Of a stretch of 50,691 bases of DNA, positions 23,527-32,751 are shown piece by piece. The position numbers and the translations under genes were made by a program. The stretch covers positions 1 through 50,691 of the forward strand of contig JAAXNY010000022.1 in NCBI GenBank assembly GCA_013420905.1, read 5' to 3'. The stretch comes from Collybia mongolica. Taxonomy: Eukaryota > Basidiomycota > Agaricomycetes > Agaricales > Clitocybaceae. The notes beneath the pieces are model-generated. The model worked only from the letters and a program-made list of their open reading frames with translations, did not search any database and was not told where the DNA came from. Positions within the stretch are counted from its first letter, which is position 1. Each line of letters begins with the position of its first letter.

Positions 23527-25550
23527 TTGGAAAGATATGTGTTGGCTAGAGGGGGGGGGAGGAGGAGAAGAACCCTCCCCTGGGTGCATTTCTGGGTGTA
23601 TACCCCTTTTGGGAGGGTGATTGTCTTCTATTATAGTACTCTAATGAACCCCCAAATCTTGGAGTATACCACCCAGAACCTGGAAAGATATGTGTTGGAT
23701 AGAGGGTAGGAGGTGAAGTACCCTCCCTAGACACATTTGTGGGTGGTATACTTCTGTTGGGAGGGAAAGTTCCTTCTATCCTAGCACTCTAGCAATGTCC
23801 CACATCTTGGAGTATATCACCCAGAACTCAGAAAGACATGTGTTGGCTGGAGGCAGGGGGAGGAGGAGAAGTACCCTCCCCTGGGTGTATTTGTGGGTGG
23901 TATAGTATGGTTGGGAGGGTTAGTTCCTTCCATTATGGGACTCTAGTGCTGTGCCAAATCTCAAAGTATACCACCCAGAGCTTGGAAAGATATGCCTTGG
24001 CAGGAGGCAGGGGGAGGAGGAGAAGTACCCTCCCCTGTGTGCAATTGTGGGTGGTATAGTTTGGTTGGGAGAGAGGGTTTCTCCTACCATATGACTCTAT
24101 TGATGCCCCAACTTTCAAAGTATACCACCCAGAACCTGGAAAGATATGTGTTGGCTGGAGGCAGGGGGAGGAGGAGAAGTACCCTCCCCTGGGTGCATTT
24201 ATGGATGGTATACTTGTGTTGGGAGGGAGAGTTCCTTCTACCATAGGACTCTAGTGATGTCCCAACTTTCAAAGTATACCACCCAGAACCTGGAAAGATA
24301 TGTGTTGGCTGGAGGCAGGGGGAGGAGGAGAAGTACCCTCCCCTGTGTACAATTGTGGGTGGTATAGTTTGGTTGGGAGAGGGAGTTTCTCCTACTATAT
24401 GACTCTGGTGATGCCCCAACTCTCAAAGTATACCAACCAGAACCTGGAAAGATATGTGTTGGCTGGAGGCAGGGGGAGGAGGAGAAGTACCCTCTCCTGG
24501 GCACAATTGTGGGTGGTATAGTTTGGTTGGGAGAGAAGGTTTCTCCTACCATATGACTCTATTGATACCCCAACTCTCAAAGTATACCACCCAGAACCTG
24601 GAAAGATATGTGTTGGCTGGAGGCAGGGGGAGGAGGAGAAGTACCCTCCCCTGTGTGCAGTTGTGGGTGGTATAGTTTGGTTGGGAGAGGGAGTTTCTCC
24701 TACTATATGACTCTAGTGATGCCCCAACTCTCAAAGTATACCAACCAGAACCTGGAAAGATATGTGTTGGCTGGAGGCAGGGGGAGGAGGAGAAGTACCC
24801 TCTCCTGGGCACAGTTGTGGGTGGTATAGTTTGGTTGGGAGGGGGAGTTTCTCCTACTATATGACTCTAGTGATGCCCCAACTCTCAAAGTATACCAACC
24901 AGAACCTGGAAAGATATGTGTTGGCTGGAGGCAGGGGGAGGAGGAGAAAAGTACCCTCCCCTGGGTGCATTTATGGATGGTATACTTGTGTTGGGAGGGA
25001 GAGTTCCTTCTACCATAGGACTCTAGTGATGTCCCAACTTTCAAAGTATACCACCCAGAACCTGGAAAGATATGTGTTGGCTGGAGGCAGGGGGAGGAGG
25101 AGAAGTACCCTCCCCTGTGTGCAATTGTGGGTGGCATAGTTTGGTTGGGAGGGGGAGTTTCTCCTACTATATGACTCTAGTGATGTCCCAACTCTCAAAG
25201 TATACCAACCAGAACCTGGAAAGATATGTGTTGGCTGGAGGCAGGGGGAGGAGGAGAAGTACCCTCTCCTGGGCACAGTTGTGGGTGGTATAGTTTGGTT
25301 GGGAGGGGGAGTTTCTCCTACTATATGACTCTAGTGATGCCCCAACTCTCAAAGTATACCACCCAGAACCTGGAAAGATATGTGTTGGCTGGAGGCAGGG
25401 GGAGGAGGAGAAGTACCCTCCCCTGGGTGCATTTATGGATGGTATACTTGTGTTGGGAGGGAGAGTTCCTTCTACCATAGGACTCTAGTGATGTCCCAAC
25501 TCTCAAAGTATACCATCCAGAACCTGGAAAGATATGCGTTGGCTAGAGGG
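23527..25550. repeat. 154-bp minisatellite, forward arm, about 13 units
   Basis: The anchor ATATGTGTTGGCTGGAGGCA recurs at about 23,836, 24,144, 24,298, 24,452, 24,606, 24,760, 25,070, 25,224 and 25,378, with diverged units before and one 156-bp step. Units have three variants, ending in GGTTGGGAGAGGGAG, GTGTTGGGAGGGAGAG or similar, and are otherwise nearly identical, indicating recent homogenisation. Each unit contains TGGGTGGTATA and, 75-80 bp later, TATACCACCCA. Confidence 0.95.
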
Positions 25551-26013
25551 GGGGATAGGGGAAGTACATTTGTGGGTGGTACACTTTGTTTGGAGATAAA
25601 AGGACCCTAGTCATGCCCCAAGCCTTGGAGTATGCCATCCATAACCCATAAAAATATGTACTGGCTAGGGGAAGGGTAGTTCCCTTCCTTTGGTGCATGT
25701 AAGGGGATTGCTTGTTCAACCACATCTAGCCATCAGGATTGCTATTGCACAGCTTGCATTGCATTGCTATTTCATCAACCATCCTGACATGCACTGCCTT
25801 AACCCCTTGCTACATAGTATTTTACTCTGGACTGACATACCACCAATGGACTGTTGTATCAGTAGAGTTACTGATATTAGATTCTGTAGTTACTTGAGAC
25901 ATAGCCACAATGTACTGTATACATATAAGGTGCCCCTTCCTCTCTATGGAACAGCACCTTTGCAATAGACTTGGTTAGGTTCTCTACTCATGATCAAGCC
26001 TCTGGTGCTCTCC
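25551..26013. repeat. Unique centre of the palindromic array
   Basis: About 460 bp, near-identical in reverse complement to 16,171-16,645 on the left. It separates forward and reverse minisatellite arms. Predicted peptides in both copies are identical, but the segment has no splice or start context and I treat it as non-coding. 26,014-26,190 is extra sequence present only on the right. Confidence 0.85.
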
Positions 26014-26189
26014 ACTTGTCCCTTCCCTGCACAGTTGTCTTTACTGTGTATACTGCTCCCTGCCTGAGCCTCTTGGCAACATAGCCCCTTACAGGGAGGG
26101 AATTTATCCTACCCCCAGACCCCTTGCCAGTATGTATCTCCCCAGGTTTTGGATGGTAAACTCTGAGACTTGGGACATCACAAGAGTGC

Positions 26190-28090
26190 TTTAATAGAAG
26201 GAGCTTTCTCTCCCAAGAGAAGTATACCACCCATAAAAGTGCCCAGGGGAGGGTGCTTCTCCTCCACCCCCTGTCTCCAGCCAACCCATGTCTTTCTGAG
26301 TTCTGGGTGGTATACTCCAAGATGTGGGGCATTGATAGAGTCCTATGGTAGAAGGAACTCCCCCTCCCAACCAAACTATACCACCCACAATTGCACACAG
26401 GGGAGGGTACTTCTCCTCCTCCCCCTGCCTCCAGCCAACACATATCTTTCCAGGTTCTGGGTGGTATACTTTGAGAGTTGGGGCATCACTAGAGTCATAT
26501 AGTAGGAGAAACTCCCCCTCCCAACCAAACTATACCACCCACAATTGCACACAGGGGAGGGTACTTCTCCTCCTCCCCCTGCCTCCAGCCAACACATATC
26601 TTTCCAGGTTCTGGGTGGTATACTTTGAGAGTTGGGGCATCACTAGAGTCATATAGTAGGAGAAACTCCCCCTCCCAACCAAACTATACCACCCACAATT
26701 GCACACAGGGGAGGGTACTTCTCCTCCTCCCCCTGCCTCCAGCCAACACATATCTTTCCAGGTTCTGGTTGGTATACTTTGAGAGTTGGGGCATCACTAG
26801 AGTCATATAGTAGGAGAAACTCCCCCTCCCAACCAAACTATGCCACCCACAATTGCACACAGGGGAGGGTACTTCTCCTCCTCCCCCTGCCTCCAGCCAA
26901 CACATATCTTTCCAGGTTCTGGGTGGTATACTTTGAAAGTTGGGACATCACTAGAGTCCTATGGTAGAAGGAACTCTCCCTCCCAACACAAGTATACCAT
27001 CCATAAATGCACCCAGGGGAGGGTACTTCTCCTCCTCCCCCTGCCTCCAGCCAACACATATCTTTCCAGGTTCTGGTTGGTATACTTTGAGAGTTGGGGC
27101 ATCACCAGAGTCATATAGTAGGAGAAACTCCCCCTCCCAACCAAACTATACCACCCACAACTGTGCCCAGGAGAGGGTACTTCTCCTCCTCCCCCTGCCT
27201 CCAGCCAACACATATCTTTCCAGGTTCTGGTTGGTATACTTTGAGAGTTGGGGCATCACTAGAGTCATATAGTAGGAGAAACTCCCTCTCCCAACCAAAC
27301 TATACCACCCACAACTGCACACAGGGGAGGGTACTTCTCCTCCTCCCCCTGCCTCCAGCCAACACATATCTTTCCAGGTTCTGGGTGGTATACTTTGAAA
27401 GTTGGGACATCACTAGAGTCCTATGGTAGAAGGAACTCTCCCTCCCAACACAAGTATACCATCCATAAATGCACCCAGGGAAGGGTACTTCTCCTCCTCC
27501 CCCTGCCTCCAGCCAACACATATCTTTCCAGGTTCTGGTTGGTATACTTTGAGAGTTGGGGCATCACCAGAGTCATATAGTAGGAGAAACTCCCCCTCCC
27601 AACCAAACTATACCACCCACAATTGCACACAGGGGAGGGTACTTCTCCTCCTCCCCCTGCCTCCAGCCAACACATATCTTTCCAGGTTCTGGTTGGTATA
27701 CTTTGAGAGTTGGGGCATCACTAGAGTCATATAGTAGGAGAAACTTCCTCTCCCAACCAAACTATGCCACCCACAATTGCACACAGGGGAGGGTACTTCT
27801 CCTCCTCCCCCTGCCTCCAGCCAACACATATCTTTCCAGGTTCTGGTTGGTATACTTTGAGAGTTGGGGCATCACTAGAGTCATATAGTAGGAGAAACTT
27901 CCTCTCCCAACCAAAGTATACCACCCACAACTGTGCCCAGGAGAGGGTGCCTCTCCTCATACCCCCCATGGTCAATATGTATCTTCCCAAGTTCTAGGCA
28001 GTACACTCCAAGAGTTGGGGCTTAATTACAGTACTATAATAGAGGAACCTTCCTTCCTAAGAAGAGCACACCACCTGCAAATGCACCCTG
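26190..28090. repeat. 154-bp minisatellite, reverse arm, about 11 units, and outer end
   Basis: The reverse-orientation anchor CAGCCAACACATATCTTTCC recurs every 154 bp from about 26,425 to 27,830. It ends with an outer segment (AAGAGCACACCACCTGCAAA at about 28,060) that matches the left block's outer edge. A further forward copy of that outer segment lies at 28,145-28,320, separated by the small hairpin motif at 28,100-28,138. Confidence 0.95.
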
Positions 28091-28320
28091 GAGAGGGGTC
28101 ACTCACAACCTCGCTTTGCTCAGTTGCTCATTCCTCCCTCCCCAGGGTGCATTTGCAGTGGTGTGCTCTTCTTAGGAAGGAAGGTTCCTCTATTATAGTA
28201 CTGTAATTAAGCCCCAACTCTTGGAGTGTACTGCCTAGAACTTGGGAAGATACATATTGACCATGGGGGGTATGAGGAGAGGCACCCTCCCCTGGGCACA
28301 GTTGTGGGTGGTATACTTTT

Positions 28321-28880
28321 GCTGGGAGAGAAGGTTTCCTCTATCATGACCCTCTAATGATGCCCCAATTCTTACAGTATACCATCCAGAACCTGGGGTA
28401 CTATGTACTGGTATAGTATGGGGGGGAAAAACACAAAACCTTCTGCTCTGAGTGCAAATGTGGATGGTATACTTTAGGTAGAGGACCAAGTTGCTCTATT
28501 ATGTATACTCTACCTCTCGTTAAAAGGGTTGATTATACCACCCAGAACTGGGGGAGATCTAGGATTTTGGGTGGGTAAAATCACAATATGATTCCCTCTG
28601 TAGCAAGGGCAATCCTGGATAGATTTCTTAGGTTGAGTGGCAAAATTTGGTCCATTGGCCTTAACCCTGCCTGCATCAGAAGTTATGAGTATACCACCTA
28701 GTTTTGGTAGAGATCCTGAGATTTGGGTGGGGGAACATGAGAATATATAGTCTGTAGAGGTCCCAAACCTGGGGGGTATACTCCCATGTTGTAGGACCAT
28801 CATCTCTAGCCCCTTAGAGAAGTTTTTGAAACCAGGCAAAAGTATACCAAGGTGGTCATTCCCTACAGAGTTGGGGGAAA
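28321..28880. other. Diverged array flank
   Basis: Gene-free. Scattered GTATACCACC, GTATACTT and similar words show decayed minisatellite units. No open frame has protein character. Confidence 0.45.
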
Positions 28881-28894
28881 AACTAATATAGATA

Positions 28895-29140
28895 GGTCGG
28901 GTGGGGGATTCCCCCAACCCTGTTGCTTGTTTGTAACGCAACTCATCGTACCAAAGTCACTCGCAACCTCGCTTCGCTCGGTTGCTCGTTCCTCCCTAAC
29001 CCTAAAAGGATCCGACCGGTGGTCTCCTCCATCGATCCTTATCGGTAACTTTCCGTCCCTCAACTATATCCTCCAACAAAAACGCTTCGCGTTTTTGTTG
29101 TCGTCCACCCAAACACAAATGCCCCATAACCCTAAACCCA
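28895..29140. repeat. R7 hairpin/telomere-like module (copy 1)
   Basis: GGTCGGGTGGGGGATTCCCC, GTTGCTTGTTTGTAACGCAA, the GCAACC/GGTTGC hairpin, GGATCCGACCGGTGGTCTCC, then AAACGC-TTC-GCGTTT and CCCTAA-type ends, all shared in the same order with 41,977-42,275. It is CpG-rich inside the CpG-poor island. AAAAACTAATATAGATAGG flanks it on both sides (about 28,877 and 29,139). Confidence 0.85.
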
Positions 29141-29359
29141 AAAACTAATATAGATAGGGTCCATTGGAAAGCCACAATGTCATAGTATCTTACATAATTA
29201 CCCCAGGTCCCCTGCTTATGTCAGCACTTCATACCATATTGATCTTTCAAAAATGTACAAACATTGGGGCAGTTTTTTGAGCCACTGTACTTCAGAGGAC
29301 TATAAGTGAGGTGCACAACTTTTGGATGGAGTCATACAACTGCCAACAACTGCAACTGG

Positions 29360-29785
29360 AAACAACAACACTGGGAGAGACAGTTGTGAGGTGCACAACT
29401 TTTGGATGGAGTCTAATGACTGCCAATGACAATACTGGGCGTACATTCTGTTGTCAGTATGAGGCATGAGAGCAATGTAAGTTTGAATCATGGTAGAAAC
29501 ACACTTCAGAGGACTATCAAAGAGTCGTACGACTGTCAACGACTGTGGACGTCAGGTTTGGTGGGAGTCGTACGACTGCCAATGACTGTGGATGACTGTG
29601 GATGGCTAGCCAACGACTGCCAACGACTGCAACTGGAACATACATGAGAGCAATGTAAGTTGGAATCATGGTAGAAACACACTTCAGAGGACTATCAAAG
29701 AGTCGTACGACTGTCAACGACTGTGGACGACTGTGGATGGCTAGCCAACGACTGCCAACGACTGCGACTGGAACATACCCATGTT
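29360..29785. repeat. Tandem repeat with GAGTCGTACGACT palindromes
   Basis: A block with GGTAGAAACACACTTCAGAG, AGTCGTACGACTGTCAACGA, GGCTAGCCAACGACTGCCAA and GACTGGAACATAC is present at about 29,490-29,645 and again at 29,668-29,780, with a diverged earlier copy from 29,385. Short words CGACTGCCAA and CGACTGTGGA repeat within it. AGTCGTACGACT is a perfect palindrome. Confidence 0.8.
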
Positions 29786-29974
29786 CTTCACAAGTAGATT
29801 ATTAGGGTGAGCCACTGCTTCTTTACATATTACACGGACATTTACTTACTACTGTACTTAGCTTATCGTGCTCTATCTTAGGTACAGTGCTAATGCTCAG
29901 TCGATTATACACGAACTGAGGCTTATCATGCTCTATCTTAGGTTATCTTAGGTTAATCTAGGTTACATTTCAAC

Positions 29975-30018
29975 ACTCGCAACCTCGCTTCGCTCGGTTG
30001 CTCGTTCCTCCCTAACCT
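29975..30018. repeat. GCAACC/GGTTGC hairpin followed by CCTAACC
   Basis: The same hairpin core as at 28,958 and 42,046, here followed directly by CCTCCCTAACCTAAC. It marks the visible change from AT-rich to GC-rich sequence and is a candidate right border of the island. Confidence 0.8.
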
Positions 30019-30099
30019 AACTCTTCTCATCGCCTTCTTTCTCCGCTCCTTCTTCCGACCGTGACAGGCATCCACCACGACGCTCGGGGTGCTTTAGAC

Positions 30100-30835
30100 G
30101 GCGCACAGGTACGCGGCCATGTCTCTAATCCTCGGTCATCGTGTCTGACGCCCCTTTGCGCTGCGCCTTCCTCCTCCGCCTCCTCGTGTTCTGTTGCCGA
30201 CCATCATCAGCACTTGACATCCATACGGCATCGGGGCGCCTACCAACGTGATCACCAGCAGTACCGCTGTCTGTAAGCAAATGCCGATCTCCTTCCTCCA
30301 CCGCCGCCGTCCGCCACACGATCCGATGCACGATCTCGGCGGTCCTGGAGACCCCGATGTTACCTCACCGAGCCATAACGCGGCCGCGATCTCGAACGAT
30401 CCCTGGCCGCTGGCTCCGCCTTCCTTTTCCGCTCTTTTTCCAGCTCGCCACCATCTGCATCCACACATCCAGCCACATCCACGCGCGGTATCCCACGCCC
30501 AGACCTCGCTTGGTACGCGGTCTGATGCACTTTTTGTTGATCTTCTGCCAAGTCGTCTTCTTGTGCAGCGGCCATCACACCGACTCCTCCAAACCCTCAT
30601 CCGGCGTGCGCGAACGGTCGCTGGGCTTCAGGTAACCAGAGGGGCTGGGAAACACGAGGGCTGATAGCACGAGGTACGCGTTCACTATGCCAAGAAGCAT
30701 GTCCGCCACGTCTGACTTCTTCTCTAGCACGACGACCTCCGCATTCAGTTTCCCGCCTCGGAAACACCTGCCTATTCTCCCGACGCCTGATTCGCGCCGT
30801 GCTACGCCACGTCGTTTCCTCTGTAGCAGCACGAC
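30100..30835 (-). other. Unrecognised possible gene
   Basis: The complement has protein-like segments: GIVNAYLVLSALVFPSPSGY (hydrophobic, about 30,620-30,700), then across a TGA at about 30,574 WPLHKKTTWQKINKKCIRPR, and a basic stretch. It could be a broken or spliced membrane-associated protein. Strand and exons are uncertain and no family is recognised. Confidence 0.25.
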
Positions 30836-31077
30836 ATGGATGCTCGGTTTCCCGCCCCGGAACGTCCTACAAACGGGTGTCTATGCCGGCGACACCTGAC
30901 TCATGACGTGTCATCTGGCCATCGTTGACGCGGCGATGTTCGGGTGGAGGTGTAGCGGCGTTTTGGCATTGTACAACTGCGTGGTGGATGGTTTGGATGA
31001 CGACGTGTTTGGGCTGAAGAGCGAGAAACGGCGCTACAGAGCGCAGGTTTCGGGAATCAAGGGACGCGTCGAAAAAA

Positions 31078-31556
31078 GGTATGTACGCACCGTATCTCGT
31101 CGGTCATGCCTAAAAACACTCACTCCGGTTCGTTTGTTGTCCCTACAGGGCATCGTCTTCTCCGTGCTCCGCGCCCGGCGAGCGCTAATCCGAACCGCCT
31201 CGATGAATGGAAAAAGGTGTGTACGCATTGTACCTCGTCGGTCATGCCCCGGAACACTGACTCCGCGTCGTTTCTTGTCCCTACAGAGCACTGTTCTCCC
31301 TGTGCCTCGCGTCCGACCCTCACCAATCCGAACCGCCTCTCTTCGGATAAACGAGACGTCTTGTTACTCGAGTGAGTGTATGGCTTTCGGTTGGATCGAG
31401 GGGCGTTAAGGAGGGTGTCCGGGAGCCTTGGGCAGCAAAGCCGAAGCAGTAGGGCGTCGTGCTCGGTCTTGTTGTCCCTGCAGATCACTGTCCTCCTTGT
31501 GCCCCGCGCCCGGCGCGTGCCCATCCGAACCGCACCTTGTTGTACAAACGAGGTGT
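31078..31556. repeat. 138-bp tandem unit with intron-like boundaries
   Basis: Two adjacent units (31,078-31,215 and 31,216-31,353) and a partial third (about 31,462-31,556). Each begins with GTATGTACGCACC or GTGTGTACGCATT, runs through CTCGTCGGTCATGCC, reaches TTGTCCCTACAG, and continues into an open stretch ending AATCCGAACCGCCTC. Each unit thus resembles one short intron plus one short exon. Frames stay open through the units on both strands. A related GTGAGTACGCACC occurs at 31,662. Confidence 0.7.
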
Positions 31557-31559
31557 TTT

Positions 31560-32740
31560 GAGCCCGCTCGAGCCTCTGCACGGTTTGTGAACCGAATTTA
31601 GGCATTGAGGGAGGAAGTCGGATGGCGGAGGTGAGGCTGTGAGATGTCGGAACGAGTTTAAGGTGAGTACGCACCTTTTCTCTCCGGTTGCCCTCGGGAA
31701 CGCTGAACCTCACCGCAGACTTGGAGACCGTTCCCCACCAACCTGAACCGCACTCGCCCTTGGTTGCCGCTGTCCATCCGGATGCTGGAAAGCCCGCGCC
31801 GCGTGTGGTGTGTTTTCCAGCCTTGGTTGCTCGCACCAAGGTCGCACTTCTAACCTCCTCGTTTGCTTTTCCCAACAACCACAGATACCCGCTGACCACC
31901 GCCCGCCTCTGCTCGAGACCCTCGCCAACGACCGAACCTTCGCGATAACGAGTCCGTAGCTGCCGTCCAATCCTAACCGTTGCCGTAGCACGTCGTTTTT
32001 CTGACAAAGTTGGCGTTTGCATCCTTTTTTGGAGTCGCAGAGAGGCGTTCAGGTCCGTGCGCGCAAGGAAATCATGAAAGGGGAAGTGGGTGATGTAAAA
32101 GGCATATCTTAGCTTTTATCGTGCGCGACGTAGAAAGTGCTGTATCCCTCTATTCGACGGTCTCCGTGTAGCTCGTTCCGTAGTCGGTCTTTCATCGTTT
32201 TCAGGGACAGACCGTCGTCCAGCCTCGTCATTTGGTGGACATCGCGTCACTCCGCGCCCTCCGAACGCCTCGACATGAGCGGATCCTTTCTGATAGTTTG
32301 TCGTCGTTGGCGGTATGCGACCCGCCTACGCGCGCTCTGAAGTGTGTAGATCTTCGTTGAGGACGTGTTGGACGTTCATGTCGGGTGAAATTGAGCGGAT
32401 CGCCGCTGATTGCGCGTGTCGTTCGCTCGGGACGAGAAACAAAAAATGGCGCGATGTGTGGAGGGAATGGAAAGGGAATTCATCAGACAATCTTCAAACG
32501 GTGGCTGTGCTATCGCTATTTGTGCCTGGAGTTACCCCGGATAAAGCCAGCCCGCGTGGACGTTTGTCACGATCGATGCATCGATGAACACAACTCCCAC
32601 CACCACACTGCATCCACCATTTCACTATTAGACACTCGATAAACTTATTCCAAAGACTAACTAACATCCCATAATACACCTATTCAGGAGTGAGAACTAG
32701 CTCATTCCTCATTGGAGCTGTCACTGACTTTTATCATGTC
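31560..32740. other. Gene-free GC-rich stretch
   Basis: Only overlapping open frames without recognisable character. I see no clear repeat apart from the related word at 31,662. Confidence 0.4.
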
Positions 32741-32751
32741 CTGGCAGGCTA

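Larger units (their letters stand above)
10915..29970. mobile_element. AT-richer, CpG-poor island with recombinase-helicase gene
   Basis: Base composition changes by eye at about 10.9 kb and back at about 30.0 kb. Within it CG dinucleotides are scarce while both flanks are CpG-rich. It holds two intact multi-exon genes (A and B), inverted 154-bp minisatellite blocks around gene B, and a shared motif upstream of both genes. The flanks carry duplicated sequence (R5 at the left edge and R7 near the right). I infer an inserted or independently evolving element. The exact ends are uncertain: 15.3-28.1 kb may be the mobile unit, with gene A beside it, or the whole 19 kb may be. Confidence 0.55.

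Noticed and set aside
31120..32022. 300-residue minus-strand open frame
   Set aside because: It runs through the intron-exon-like tandem repeat, and its composition is not convincing outside it.
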